In this document: one piece after another, positions 1-8,731 of the stretch
Layout: each line of letters starts with the position of its first letter
Position numbering within the stretch: position 1 is the stretch's first letter
Assembly (NCBI GenBank): GCA_949288715.1
Contig: CASELH010000027.1
Span: 1-33,278 of the forward strand
Origin: an uncultured Bacteroides sp.
Lineage (GTDB): Bacteria > Bacteroidota > Bacteroidia > Bacteroidales > Bacteroidaceae
Reading direction: 5' to 3'
Length of the DNA stretch: 33,278 nt
The notes under the pieces: generated by a model
Seen by the model: only the letters and a program-made list of their open reading frames with translations
Database searches by the model: none
Told to the model about the DNA's origin: nothing
Program-made: the position numbers and the translations under genes

Positions 1-1
1 G

Positions 2-1357
2 GCCGAAACGCCCGAGCAGGCCTTGGAACTGGCCAAGGCAAAGTGTGGCAAAGACCTGACCCTTGCAGACCTTCGTCAAGACGAGGACTGCCTGGACACG
101 TGGTTCTCCTCATGGCTTTGGCCCATCTCCCTTTTCCGTGGCATTACACACCCCGACAACGAAGAAATCAATTACTATTATCCCACCAGCGACCTGGTGA
201 CCGGGCCGGACATCATCTTCTTCTGGGTAGCCCGTATGATTATGGCCGGCTATGAATATCGTGGCGACATGCCCTTCCGCAACGTTTACTTTACCGGTAT
301 TGTGCGCGACAAGCTGGGCAGAAAAATGTCCAAGCAGTTGGGCAACTCTCCCGACCCCCTCGACCTGATAGACAAGTATGGCGCCGATGGTGTGCGCATG
401 GGCATGATGCTCTCCGCTCCGGCGGGCAACGACATCCTGTTCGATGATGCCCTGTGCGAGCAAGGCCGCAACTTCTGCAACAAGATATGGAATGCCTTCC
501 GCCTCGTCAAGGGCTGGGAGGTGAGTGCCGAAGTGCCTGTGCCCGAAGCCTCTGCCCTGGCCATGCGCTGGTTTGAGGCCAAGCAGCAGGCCGTGGCCGC
601 CGAGGTGGCCGACCTCTTCTCGAAATACCGCCTCAGCGAGGCACTGATGGCTGTCTACAAGCTCTTCTGGGATGAATTCTCGGCCTGGTACCTGGAGATG
701 ATCAAGCCTGCCTACGGCCAGCCTATCAGCAAGGAGGTGTACGACCGCACCATCGGCTTCTTCGACACCCTGCTCCACCTGCTTCACCCCTTCATGCCCT
801 TCATCACCGAAGAACTTTGGCAGCACATTGCCGAGCGCAAGGAGGGCGAGAGCCTCATGGTGAGCCCGCTGACAGTGACAGGCACGGCAGATGAAAGCCT
901 GTTGCAGCAGTTTGAGGTGGTAAAGGAAGTCATAGCCAATATCCGCGCCATCCGCCTGCAGAAGAATATTGCGCAAAAAGAGACGCTGTCCCTGCAAGTT
1001 GTGGGCCAGAATCCTGTGGCTGCCTTCGACAGCGTGATTATGAAGATGTGCAACCTTTCCGCCATCCAGATGGTATCTGCCAAGGAAGAGGGCGCCGCCT
1101 CCTTCATGGTGGGCACCACGGAGTATGCCGTCCCCCTGGGCAACCTTATTGACGTAGAGGCCGAAATAGCCCGCATGGAGGCCGAACTGAAGCATAAGGA
1201 AGGCTTCCTGCAAGGCGTGCTGAAGAAACTCAGCAACGAGAAGTTTGTCAACAACGCCCCTGCTGCTGTCATAGAGCTGGAACGTAAGAAGCAAGCCGAT
1301 GCCGAAAGCATCATCAAGTCTCTGAAAGAGAGCATTGCCGCGCTGAAAAAAGCGTGA
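2..1357 (+). CDS. valS: Valyl-tRNA synthetase, C-terminal half (partial at window start)
   Basis: Class I aminoacyl-tRNA synthetase that charges tRNA-Val in the cytoplasm. The frame is open from base 2, so the gene begins before the window; 451 codons are visible, roughly the second half of a typical bacterial ValRS. Seen in order: the end of the catalytic core ([10 protein letters not shown], then [14 protein letters not shown]), the signature loop [12 protein letters not shown] (a KMSKS variant) near visible residue 110, a helical anticodon-binding domain (about 180-330), and a C-terminal coiled coil rich in Glu and Lys (about 390-450) like the tRNA-binding arm of ValRS. The TTG near base 23 is an internal codon, not the start. 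The gene stops 28 bases before a strong terminator, so it probably ends its transcript. Confidence 0.97.
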   Translation, partial: AETPEQALELAKAKCGKDLTLADLRQDEDCLDTWFSSWLWPISLFRGITHPDNEEINYYYPTSDLVTGPDIIFFWVARMIMAGYEYRGDMPFRNVYFTGIVRDKLGRKMSKQLGNSPDPLDLIDKYGADGVRMGMMLSAPAGNDILFDDALCEQGRNFCNKIWNAFRLVKGWEVSAEVPVPEASALAMRWFEAKQQAVAAEVADLFSKYRLSEALMAVYKLFWDEFSAWYLEMIKPAYGQPISKEVYDRTIGFFDTLLHLLHPFMPFITEELWQHIAERKEGESLMVSPLTVTGTADESLLQQFEVVKEVIANIRAIRLQKNIAQKETLSLQVVGQNPVAAFDSVIMKMCNLSAIQMVSAKEEGAASFMVGTTEYAVPLGNLIDVEAEIARMEAELKHKEGFLQGVLKKLSNEKFVNNAPAAVIELERKKQADAESIIKSLKESIAALKKA

Positions 1358-1385
1358 GTAGCAACTGCAAGAAAGTAAAGCAAAG

Positions 1386-1416
1386 TGGCCTGTCGGCATC
1401 CCGGCAGGCCATTTTT
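1386..1416 (+). terminator. Intrinsic terminator of valS
   Basis: An 11-bp stem (1386-1396 with 1401-1411, one G-T wobble), loop CATC, followed directly by five T. It lies 28 bases past the valS stop codon. Confidence 0.9.
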
Positions 1417-1503
1417 ATGTCCGGTCGGGGGCATTTGTCCGGTTTCGTTACCCGCTTTGTTCATACTTCCTACCTTCCCGCTTCGGTCCATATAGCCTAT
1501 TGC

Positions 1504-1549
1504 GGAGCGAAGCAATACCGAATGAGGTACGAATGGGGTACGAAGGAAG
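1504..1549 (+). repeat. Dispersed intergenic repeat, copy 1
   Basis: A segment beginning GGAGCGAAGCAATACCGAAT and continuing with two GGTACGA units (GAGGTACGA, GGGGTACGA) and AAGGAAG. The reverse complement of 22975-23020 matches it at nearly every base, so the same element occurs twice in the window in opposite orientation. It belongs to the non-coding stretch 1358-1979, which otherwise holds the valS terminator, a possible promoter (1726) and a palindrome (1825-1904). Confidence 0.75.
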
Positions 1550-1725
1550 CACGATGATGGTATTTTTGTAATACAAATTCGGATGGTATTATTCTGAATG
1601 CCAATGTGTAGCGGATATGCGTATTTTGTCTTTCAGCGCGGGTACGGATGTTCCTGCTGTAAATAGTCTTGATTATTGTTGTAAGAAAAGGTGATGATTT
1701 TTATGCGTCCGTTCAAATATTTTCG

Positions 1726-1733
1726 TACCTTTG
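1726..1733 (+). promoter_or_regulatory. Possible -7 box, promoter for the small membrane-protein gene
   Basis: TACCTTTG fits the Bacteroidetes TAnnTTTG -7 box. No clear -33 TTTG lies at the usual distance. If real, it gives a leader of about 240 bases containing the palindrome at 1825-1904 before the gene at 1980. Confidence 0.35.
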
Positions 1734-1824
1734 GGCGGCGGGAGGTGCCTTATCCGGTGCGGATTGGCAGCACATCCGATACCTAAGGGGGGGATTGTCC
1801 GAAAAGCATTAATGTCTTATCATT

Positions 1825-1904
1825 CTGTCATGCTGAACGTTCGTGAAGCATCTCCCGACAGCGGAAATAAGTGGGAGATCCTTCGCTTGCGCTCAGGATG
1901 ACAG
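1825..1904. repeat. Palindromic intergenic repeat (CTGTCAT...ATGACAG)
   Basis: Left arm from 1825 (CTGTCATGCTGAACG...ATCTCCC) and right arm 1873-1904 (GGGAGATC...CTCAGGATGACAG) are imperfect reverse complements of about 32 bases each, separated by about 16 bases. It resembles REP-like palindromes seen between genes in bacteria. The RNA would fold into a long hairpin. Confidence 0.75.
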
Positions 1905-1979
1905 TACAAAATGACGGCAGTTAATGAGTTCTCGGACAGCCTGGGGGGATTACTAATCATTGGCGAAAATTTCAGAAAG

Positions 1980-2441
1980 ATGAGATACAGAAAAGAAACA
2001 ATAAGTCATTTCGCGCGAAACAATCTGAGGCGAGAGGGGGAAAAATACAGGTATTATTTTTTTGACTACCTGTATTATCGGTTATATGTGGTTTATCGAA
2101 AACATAATGAAGCTGCACGTCTTAGTGCCTGCCTCTTATTGGGCATGGTTTCTATGATAATATTTTTCTTTTTCAGTATCTTCTTTAACAAAGTACTGAC
2201 AGATGATTGGTTTTCATTAGAAAACTTCACCCCAATTCAGATACAAAGTATATTTGTGGGTGTAGGTATATTGTGCTTTATCGCATTCTTTTTGCGATAT
2301 ACTCGCAAAAGGACAGCCGCTATACTTTTGAAATACAAAGGCAACATGTGGAACAAGATAATCCCGGCATGGATGATATATTGTTCTCCTTTATTGGTAT
2401 TCTTGACAGGAATAGGTATATGCAAATTGATTGATAACTAA
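1980..2441 (+). CDS. Hypothetical membrane protein, three hydrophobic segments
   Basis: I do not recognise this protein. From the ATG at 1980 it has 153 residues: a basic N-terminus (MRYRKETISHFARNNLRR), a Tyr-rich stretch, then hydrophobic segments near residues 45-65, 85-105 and 130-148, so it probably sits in the inner membrane. An ATG in frame at 1911 would add 23 residues, but that part lies right after the palindrome and looks non-genic, so I prefer 1980. The gene is AT-rich compared with its neighbours and stands between two large palindromic repeats, suggesting lineage-specific or acquired DNA. It may pair with the next small membrane protein, but there is no sequence evidence for a shared function. 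Confidence 0.6.
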   Translation: MRYRKETISHFARNNLRREGEKYRYYFFDYLYYRLYVVYRKHNEAARLSACLLLGMVSMIIFFFFSIFFNKVLTDDWFSLENFTPIQIQSIFVGVGILCFIAFFLRYTRKRTAAILLKYKGNMWNKIIPAWMIYCSPLLVFLTGIGICKLIDN

Positions 2442-2594
2442 ATATATATGATAAAAAAGATTCAAGTAATATTTCGCTAACGAAGCAGAATAACGGCAAG
2501 CCGTTCCCTGCCGAACCAACCAATATGGATTATGTATTTTATAGACTATACAGACAATTTATCCAATTTATCGTGCTGCGTTGTGCATTTTGTT

Positions 2595-2723
2595 GGCACG
2601 CAGATGACGCAGACGAGCGCAGATGACCGCAGATTCTTAGGGGCTGCGCCATGTATCTGTCATTCGCATGACGAAAGAAAAAAATCTGCGTAAATCTGCG
2701 CTCGTCTGCGTCATCTGCGTGCC
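2595..2723. repeat. Large palindromic intergenic repeat (CGCAGATGACGCAGACGAGCG)
   Basis: The left arm (2595-2636) starts GGCACGCAGATGACGCAGAC and the right arm (2683-2723) ends with its reverse complement, GTCTGCGTCATCTGCGTGCC, so the outer 30 bases pair almost perfectly. The arms are built from CGCAGAT units. The loop of about 45 bases includes AAAGAAAAAAA. The rest of the gap 2442-2813 is AT-rich and shows no clear gene or promoter. Confidence 0.8.
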
Positions 2724-2813
2724 ATCGTAAACACATAATTAAATTCCCATTTTATCGTATAAGTTAAATATGATTAGTTTCTTAATACAAAACAACCATA
2801 CAATTAAGGTAGC

Positions 2814-3245
2814 ATGGAAGATTATAGCATTCTAAACAAATTTGATAACGACAAGCTATTGGACGTAGTGAAGAACTATAAGCGCTATGGCTATGACGAT
2901 GAACTTCGTGAGTATGCCATCAATCTATTGGGCGAGAGAGGCTGGAGCAGAGAGGAGTTGCAGCAATTTGGCTATCTGACGAACCGTGATTATGATGAGG
3001 CTGAAAAACAGTATGAGGCATTCAAGAGAAATTCATTGATAGCCTTTTGCGCGCTTGTGTTCAGCGTGGGCATTTTGGTTGTTGTTTACATCATCTTTCT
3101 GTTCAAGGCCTATCGGAATGTCGCAAACTTCTATAGAGCATTAGGGTGCAGTAAGGATGCGGGCGAGACCATCGATGCGCTTGACCTGCTGACTTATTTC
3201 CACCTGAAAGAAAAAATGAAAGAGGAGTTGAAAGGAGTAAGATGA
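2814..3245 (+). CDS. Hypothetical small membrane protein, one hydrophobic segment
   Basis: A 143-residue protein I cannot assign. Residues 1-70 are acidic and helical (MEDYSILNKFDNDKLLDVVKN...), with a GERGWSREELQQFGY segment that could be a small helical hairpin. One strong hydrophobic segment lies at about residues 74-95 (ALVFSVGILVVVYIIFLF). The C-terminal 45 residues are charged and end in a Lys/Glu-rich helix. It resembles small Bacteroides proteins with a cytoplasmic helical domain joined to a membrane anchor. It lies alone between a large palindrome and the coaX promoter. No motif supports a specific role. Confidence 0.65.
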   Translation: MEDYSILNKFDNDKLLDVVKNYKRYGYDDELREYAINLLGERGWSREELQQFGYLTNRDYDEAEKQYEAFKRNSLIAFCALVFSVGILVVVYIIFLFKAYRNVANFYRALGCSKDAGETIDALDLLTYFHLKEKMKEELKGVR

Positions 3246-3279
3246 GTTTCTCAATCTGTAGCTGCTTGGCAAATTGGAA

Positions 3280-3310
3280 TTGTTAGAATAAAAAGAAAAC
3301 CGTACTTTTG
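3280..3310 (+). promoter_or_regulatory. Bacteroidetes-type promoter of coaX
   Basis: -33-like TTGT at 3280-3283, a 19-base spacer, and -7 box TACTTTTG at 3303-3310. It lies about 30 bases before the coaX ATG, which is the expected layout. Confidence 0.7.
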
Positions 3311-3339
3311 CACCCGCATTTTCAATAGGCTAAGTTGAT

Positions 3340-4071
3340 ATGAATTTAGTGATCGACATAGGCAACACGGTGGCCAAGCTGGCGGCTTTTGACGGAGACG
3401 AGCTGAAAGAGGTGGTCCTCGATTCAAACCGGACATTGGAGCGGTTGCCGGAGTTTTGCAGGAAGTATCCGTTTGAAAGGGCCATTGCGGTGACGGTGAT
3501 AGACCTGGAGGAGGCGGTGGCAAAGTCTCTCAAAGGCTTGCCCTTTCCATTGCTTTGGCTGGACAGGAATACGCCGCTGCCGGTGGAGAACTTGTATGAG
3601 ACGCCCCAGACGCTGGGATACGACCGCATGGCGGCCGTGGTGGCGGCCAATGCCCGCTTCCCGGGTAGGGACTTGCTGGTGATAGATGCCGGGACGTGCA
3701 TCACGTATGAGTTTGTAGACGCCCGGGGGCGTTATCATGGCGGCAACATCTCGCCGGGCATGCAGATGCGCTTCAAGGCGCTGCACCACCTTACCGCACA
3801 CCTGCCGCTTGTGCAGGCCGAGGGGCGCTTGCTGCCGTTGGGCAAGGATACTGAGACCGCCATCCGTGCCGGGGTGCTGAAAGGCATGGAGTATGAAATA
3901 ACGGGGTACATCAGGGAAATGAAACATAAATATCCTGAACTTTTGGTTTTTTTAACGGGCGGCGATGATTTTTCTTTTGATACAAACTTAAAAAGTATCA
4001 TCTTTGCAGACAGATTTTTAGTTTTGAAAGGTTTAAATAGAATTTTAGGCTATAATAATGACAAGATATAG
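3340..4071 (+). CDS. coaX: Type III pantothenate kinase
   Basis: Phosphorylates pantothenate with ATP, the first step of coenzyme A synthesis, in the cytoplasm. The 243-residue protein shows the ASKHA-fold signatures of the CoaX family: N-terminal phosphate-binding motif VIDIGNT (residues 4-10), [13 protein letters not shown] (about 91-103), the second motif [14 protein letters not shown] (about 114-127), [16 protein letters not shown] (about 134-149), and a late LTGGD motif. Length fits the family. It starts just after a recognisable promoter. Its last 14 bases overlap the start of the outer-membrane protein gene, so the two are probably translated from one message. Confidence 0.95.
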   Translation: MNLVIDIGNTVAKLAAFDGDELKEVVLDSNRTLERLPEFCRKYPFERAIAVTVIDLEEAVAKSLKGLPFPLLWLDRNTPLPVENLYETPQTLGYDRMAAVVAANARFPGRDLLVIDAGTCITYEFVDARGRYHGGNISPGMQMRFKALHHLTAHLPLVQAEGRLLPLGKDTETAIRAGVLKGMEYEITGYIREMKHKYPELLVFLTGGDDFSFDTNLKSIIFADRFLVLKGLNRILGYNNDKI

Positions 4072-5317
4072 ACAGGCACTTCTGGCGCTTTTGCTTACCT
4101 TACTATCCGGAGCGACGGTGGCTCAAAACAATACAAATTCGCCTTATACGAGATATGGGTACGGACAGTTGGCCGACCAAGGTTCGGGTAACAGCAAGGC
4201 TATGGGAGGGGTTGCCTATGGATTGCGCGACAAGTATCAGGTGAACTTCGCCAATCCGGCGGCTTATACGGCGGTAGATTCTTTGACATTTATTTTCGAC
4301 GGAGGCATTTCCTTGCAGAATACGAACTTCAGCAACGGGACGCTGAAGCAGAATGCCAAGAACTCCAGTTTTGACTATATCACCATGCAATTCCGCGCCA
4401 GCAGATGGGCGGCTATCAGCATAGGTATGTTGCCCTATGCCAATGTGGGCTACAAGATGAGTCAGTCGTATGTCAATTCGGATAACTCGGCGGCTTCCTA
4501 TGTCACTACATATAACGGAGACGGCGGTTTGCATCAACTTTATTTTGGCGCAGGCTTTAAAATATTTAAAAATCTTTCTGTTGGCGCAAATATTTCGTAT
4601 CTTTGGGGAGGCATAACGCGGACCATGGAGGAAACTTTTCCGGCAAGCACGTCAAATTATCCGTTTAAGATCCAGTCTCAGGTAGACATACACAGCTATA
4701 AACTGGATTTTGGCTTGCAATATACACAGCCTTTGGGCAAAAAACATAGTGTGACGCTTGGCGCGGTGTATTCGCCTGGGCATAACTTGAAGAACACGGC
4801 CTATGAGTTGCGCCAAAACGGGAATGGTGACGCTGGGACCACGGTGACACGAACGGATATCGTGGCTGATTACGGGATACCGACCACCGTGGGCGTAGGC
4901 CTTGCTTATGTATATGACAATCGCTTGACAGTAGGCGTGGACGGCATGTTGCAGAATTGGGACAAGGTGGTGTATGAGGATGAGAAAGCTTTCTGCAAGC
5001 GCGCACGGATAGGAGTGGGAGCGGAATACATCCCCAATCCCATGGGGCGGAGCTATCTGGCTGTCGTGAAGTATCGTGTAGGTGCTTATTATTCGAAGCC
5101 CTATTACAAGATAGGAGGGCAACGGGCTGCCGACGAGTATGGGATAACGGCTGGTTTCGGCTTGCCGATTCCGAGAACTCGTTCCATAGTGAGCATATCG
5201 GCGCAATACGTCAAAACCAAGGGAACTATGGCGGCATTTTTGAATGAAAACACCTTGCGCTTGTGCATTGGCATTACGTTCAATGAACGTTGGTTCTTCA
5301 AGCGTAAAGTAGATTGA
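4058..5317 (+). CDS. Outer-membrane beta-barrel protein (OmpP1/FadL-like)
   Basis: A 419-residue exported protein with a clear signal peptide ([23 protein letters not shown], cut after AQ). The mature part begins [15 protein letters not shown], followed by [17 protein letters not shown] and [16 protein letters not shown], an N-terminal pattern common to Bacteroidetes relatives of the FadL/TodX/PorV barrels. The rest alternates short amphipathic strands rich in Tyr and Gly ([43 protein letters not shown]), and the chain ends in an aromatic strand, as barrels do. It probably sits in the outer membrane; the ligand is unknown. It overlaps coaX by 14 bases and precedes an exported TPR protein. Confidence 0.8.
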   Translation: MTRYRQALLALLLTLLSGATVAQNNTNSPYTRYGYGQLADQGSGNSKAMGGVAYGLRDKYQVNFANPAAYTAVDSLTFIFDGGISLQNTNFSNGTLKQNAKNSSFDYITMQFRASRWAAISIGMLPYANVGYKMSQSYVNSDNSAASYVTTYNGDGGLHQLYFGAGFKIFKNLSVGANISYLWGGITRTMEETFPASTSNYPFKIQSQVDIHSYKLDFGLQYTQPLGKKHSVTLGAVYSPGHNLKNTAYELRQNGNGDAGTTVTRTDIVADYGIPTTVGVGLAYVYDNRLTVGVDGMLQNWDKVVYEDEKAFCKRARIGVGAEYIPNPMGRSYLAVVKYRVGAYYSKPYYKIGGQRAADEYGITAGFGLPIPRTRSIVSISAQYVKTKGTMAAFLNENTLRLCIGITFNERWFFKRKVD

Positions 5318-5368
5318 CGATAGAGAATACGAATAGACACTATATAACAACTAATAATAAAAAGTAAA

Positions 5369-6694
5369 ATGAAAATTAAGACGCTTGTAGCTGTAGTGCT
5401 TCTTTCGAGTGGAGTAACCAGCGCTTTCGCACAGACAGAAGACTGTAATTCGAACAGTAGTATTTCGCACGAAGCTGTGAATGCCAAGAACTACAAGGAT
5501 GCTTATGAGCCTTGTATGGCGGTGTTGAGAGACTGCCCGACATTGCGTTATTACACTTTCCTGGATGCCATTGAAATTCACCAGAACCTTTTGAAAGGCA
5601 TCAAGGACCGCAATTCGGCTGAGTACCAAAAACTCTTTGACGGGTTGATGGAAGTTCATGATTTGAGAATGAAGTACATCCCCGAGTTTATTGCTAAAGG
5701 AACAAAACTGAGCTTGACGGTAGACGGTGCTCTTGGCGCCAAAGCCATCGACTACATGGTATATGCTCCTAAAATGGATGTGAAGCAGGCTTATGCTTGG
5801 CTGAAGCAATCGGTTGATGCAGACAAGGAAAATACACAAGGTGCTATCCTCCATTACTTCCTGAATATGTCTATGGAGATTGTGAAGGCCGACAAGAGTC
5901 ACGTAGAACAGTTCTTCCAGGACTATATCGACGCTTCCAACTATATTGATAAGGCTATTGCCGCACAGACTAACGAGAAAAGAAAGAAGAATCTGGAGTC
6001 TATTAAGGAGAATCTGGTGGCTATGTTTGTAAGTAGCGGTGTGGCCGATTGCGAATCTCTGCAAGCCATCTATGGCCCGCAGGTTGAAGAGCATAAGACT
6101 GACTCTGTTTTCTTGAAGAAGGCTGTGAACATCTTGATCATGATGAAGTGCACGGACAGCGAAGCTTACTCCAAGGCCTCTGAATACATGTATGCCATTG
6201 ATCCGACTGCTGATGCTGCGATAGGTGTAGGTAGTATGTATTTTAAGAAAGGTGAGTATGATAAAGCCACGAAGTTGTTCAACGAAGGTTTGGAGAAGGA
6301 GCCGGATAATAATAGAAAGTGTGAAATTGCCACTGCCATAGCTTCTGCTTTCTTGCACGAAAAGAGATATTCGCAGTGCAAGACTTACTGCCAGAAAGCT
6401 ATCAGCTACAACGGCAATAACGGTAATCCGTATCTGCTGCTGGCCAGTGCTTATGCTTCCAGCCCGAATTGGAGCGACGAGTCTGCACTGAACAAGTGTA
6501 CTTATTTCTTGGTGCTGGACAAGCTGCGCAGGGCTAAGGCAGTAGATCCTTCTGTTGCTGAACAGGCTGACGAACTGATCGCTACTTATTCGAAGCATAC
6601 TCCTTCTGCAGAAGATTTGTTCATGCTGGGTTATCAGGCTGGCGACCGTGTTGATATAGGCGGTTGGATAGGTGAATCTACGACCATCAGATAA
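5369..6694 (+). CDS. Exported tetratricopeptide-repeat protein
   Basis: A 441-residue protein with a signal peptide (MKIKTLVAVVLLSSGVTSAFAQ, cut after the AFA-Q region), so periplasmic. Helical repeats run through most of the chain; the clearest TPR-like unit is near residues 285-350 (GVGSMYFKKGEYDKATKLFNEGLEKEPDNN followed by ATAIASAFLHEKRYSQCKTYCQKAI). Such repeats usually bind partner proteins. Its place after an outer-membrane barrel and before LptC suggests an envelope scaffolding role, but this is inference from context. It starts 51 bases after the previous gene with no obvious terminator between them, so it may share the coaX transcript. Confidence 0.8.
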   Translation: MKIKTLVAVVLLSSGVTSAFAQTEDCNSNSSISHEAVNAKNYKDAYEPCMAVLRDCPTLRYYTFLDAIEIHQNLLKGIKDRNSAEYQKLFDGLMEVHDLRMKYIPEFIAKGTKLSLTVDGALGAKAIDYMVYAPKMDVKQAYAWLKQSVDADKENTQGAILHYFLNMSMEIVKADKSHVEQFFQDYIDASNYIDKAIAAQTNEKRKKNLESIKENLVAMFVSSGVADCESLQAIYGPQVEEHKTDSVFLKKAVNILIMMKCTDSEAYSKASEYMYAIDPTADAAIGVGSMYFKKGEYDKATKLFNEGLEKEPDNNRKCEIATAIASAFLHEKRYSQCKTYCQKAISYNGNNGNPYLLLASAYASSPNWSDESALNKCTYFLVLDKLRRAKAVDPSVAEQADELIATYSKHTPSAEDLFMLGYQAGDRVDIGGWIGESTTIR

Positions 6695-6699
6695 GAGAC

Positions 6700-7338
6700 A
6701 TGCAAGTACAACAACAGATAAGCGTTGTATATTGTAAGTATATGAGCATAACCGTTGCCTTGGCGACGGTTATGCTTCTTTTGTTTTCTTCCTGCTCAGG
6801 GAAGAAGAAGGAGTTTGGCGCCGCTATTACAGAGCGTGATTCGTTGCCGGTGATGGATACACGTGGGGTGGAATCGTTGGTTTCAGACTCTGGTGTCATC
6901 AGTTATCGGCTGAGTGCGGAGGAATGGCTGGTGTATGACAAGAAAACCCCGTCGTATTGGTCGTTTGAGAAAGGGGTTTATGTGGAAAAATTCGATTCAT
7001 TGTTTCAAGTAGAAGCCAGTATTAAGGCTGACACGGCTTATTATTATGACAAGCAGAAGTTGTGGAAGCTGATTCATAATGTCCATATACAGAACCAAAA
7101 AGGGGAGAACTTTGATACTGAGTTGTTGTATTGGGACCAAAATAAAAAAAGGGTTTATTCTGACAAGGCAGTTAGGGTAGAGCAAGTGGACCGCATTATT
7201 TATGCCGAAGGGTTTGAATCCAATGAGCAAATGACGAAATACACTTTTTATAAAGTGAACAATACCATTTTCTATGTAGACGAGGAGAGTGCGGCAGCCG
7301 CCCCGGCGGACAGCTTGCAAAGCGATTCTGTTCAATAA
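6700..7338 (+). CDS. lptC: LptC-like LPS-export lipoprotein
   Basis: A periplasm-facing lipoprotein of 212 residues. LptC passes lipopolysaccharide from the LptBFG transporter to LptA. Seen: a hydrophobic N-terminal segment ending in the lipobox-like FSSC (about residues 29-32), then an OstA/LptC-type beta-jellyroll region (residues 60-190) with KADTAYYYDKQKLWKLIHNVHIQN and NFDTELLYWDQNKKRVYSDKAVRVEQ, the motif pattern of the Bacteroidetes LptC family. An internal ATG at 6742 would remove the basic residue before the membrane segment, so I kept the ATG at 6700, five bases after the TPR stop. The C-terminus is a low-complexity Ala/Asp/Ser tail. Confidence 0.85.
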   Translation: MQVQQQISVVYCKYMSITVALATVMLLLFSSCSGKKKEFGAAITERDSLPVMDTRGVESLVSDSGVISYRLSAEEWLVYDKKTPSYWSFEKGVYVEKFDSLFQVEASIKADTAYYYDKQKLWKLIHNVHIQNQKGENFDTELLYWDQNKKRVYSDKAVRVEQVDRIIYAEGFESNEQMTKYTFYKVNNTIFYVDEESAAAAPADSLQSDSVQ

Positions 7339-7350
7339 AGTTAGGTGGTT

Positions 7351-8601
7351 ATGGAGGCAGACATTATCGGCTTGATAGTAACGTTGTTGTTTTATTCTTT
7401 TTTTGCAGGTGGAGTGGCTGCTTTCATGTCAGTCGACAAATTGCGTTTTGAGGTAGAGCGGAAGTCTGGGTTGGCATTGGATATTCTGTCTCATTTCTTG
7501 CGTAATCCCGGGGATTTTATTTCGGCCATGCTGGTCGGGAAAAATTTGGCATTGGTGATATGTGTGGTGCTGACGGTGGATTTGATAGGAGAAATCTGGC
7601 AGGCAAACAGCTTTTTGCTGATTGTGGTGCAAATAGTTGTTTCGGCATTCTTTATACTGTTTGTAGGCGAGGGGATGTCGAAATTGCTTTTTAAGGTGAA
7701 TCCCGATGGCGTTTTGCGTATTCTGGCAGTGCCTTTATTCGTGTTTTATGCCTTGTTATGCCCTGTATCCAAACTGATATCCGGAGTTTCGGCCATTGTC
7801 CTGAGGCTATTTGGCGTAGTCATCCATAAGGATGCCTCGGATAAGGCTTTTGAGAAAATCACGTTGAACCATCTTATTCAGTCAAGCTTGGAAAACACGG
7901 ATGGAGGAAACGGTGAAATGGATACGGAAATGCAGATCTTTCAGAATGCGCTTGACTTTTCCAATATAAAAATCCGCGATTGCATGGTGCACCGCACAGA
8001 AATTGTGTCGGTGGATGTAAGTACCTCGCTGGAGGACTTGAAGAATCTGTTTGTAGAATCCGGCATCTCGAAAATCATTGTTTATGATGGCGATATTGAC
8101 CATGTGGTGGGCTATATCCACTCTTCGGAAATGTTCAGAAATCCTCAAGACTGGAGAAAGAATGTGAAGGAAGTGCCCATTGTGCCGGAAACCATGGGTG
8201 CTCATAAACTCATGAAGTTATTCATGCAGCAGAAGAAAACAATTGCGGTGGTGGTAGATGAGTTTGGCGGAACTACCGGTATTGTGTCGCTGGAAGATTT
8301 GGTGGAAGAAATTTTTGGTGAGATAGAGGATGAACATGACAATAGTTCTTATATTTGCAAGCAGATAGATGAGCATGAATATTTACTTTCTGCCCGTCTG
8401 GAGATAGACAAAGTGAATGAGACTTTTGGCTTGGCATTGCCCGAATCGGATGATTACCTGACGATAGGCGGGTTGATATTAAACCATTACCAAAGTTTCC
8501 CGAAGCTGCATGAAGAAGTCGCATTTGGCAATTTTATATTTAAAATAGTCAAAGTGACGGCTACGAAAATAGAATTGGTGCGCTTGAAAGTGCTTGAATA
8601 A
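7351..8601 (+). CDS. CNNM/CBS-domain membrane protein (hemolysin C/CorC family, GldE-like)
   Basis: A predicted inner-membrane protein of 416 residues. Domains in order: CNNM (DUF21) membrane domain with about four hydrophobic segments (residues 1-150), a pair of CBS domains (about 203-325, including MVHRTEIVSVDVSTSLEDL and VVVDEFGGTTGIVSLEDLVEEIFGEI), and a C-terminal CorC/HlyC domain (about 330-415). The family includes Mg2+/Co2+ transport regulators and, in Bacteroidetes, GldE; despite the old name it is not known to lyse cells. An upstream GTG in frame at 7345 is possible, but the ATG at 7351 is the likelier start. It follows lptC by 12 bases, so it is probably in the same operon. Confidence 0.88.
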   Translation: MEADIIGLIVTLLFYSFFAGGVAAFMSVDKLRFEVERKSGLALDILSHFLRNPGDFISAMLVGKNLALVICVVLTVDLIGEIWQANSFLLIVVQIVVSAFFILFVGEGMSKLLFKVNPDGVLRILAVPLFVFYALLCPVSKLISGVSAIVLRLFGVVIHKDASDKAFEKITLNHLIQSSLENTDGGNGEMDTEMQIFQNALDFSNIKIRDCMVHRTEIVSVDVSTSLEDLKNLFVESGISKIIVYDGDIDHVVGYIHSSEMFRNPQDWRKNVKEVPIVPETMGAHKLMKLFMQQKKTIAVVVDEFGGTTGIVSLEDLVEEIFGEIEDEHDNSSYICKQIDEHEYLLSARLEIDKVNETFGLALPESDDYLTIGGLILNHYQSFPKLHEEVAFGNFIFKIVKVTATKIELVRLKVLE

Positions 8602-8657
8602 TTGCCTTTGCGAATATTTTTTTTAGGGAATAGGTAGATGGGTAAATGCATTTTTTG

Positions 8658-8665
8658 TATCTTCG
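8658..8665 (+). promoter_or_regulatory. Possible -7 box upstream of ppiD
   Basis: TATCTTCG, one base from TAnnTTTG, lies 66 bases before the ppiD start in an AT-rich gap of 130 bases. No clear -33 box is seen. Confidence 0.35.
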
Positions 8666-8731
8666 TGCGCTAAAAATGAACATGATTGCAGAATAAATAT
8701 AAATAATTAATAAAAACATATTTACAAAGAA

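Noticed and set aside
110-1399. Long minus-strand frame of 429 codons opposite valS
   Set aside because: It is the antisense of a clearly coding valS, is rich in His and Gln as shadow frames are, and has no recognisable domain.
1911-1979. N-terminal extension of the small membrane protein
   Set aside because: It starts seven bases after a palindromic repeat and adds 23 residues without pattern; the ATG at 1980 gives a sensible basic N-terminus.
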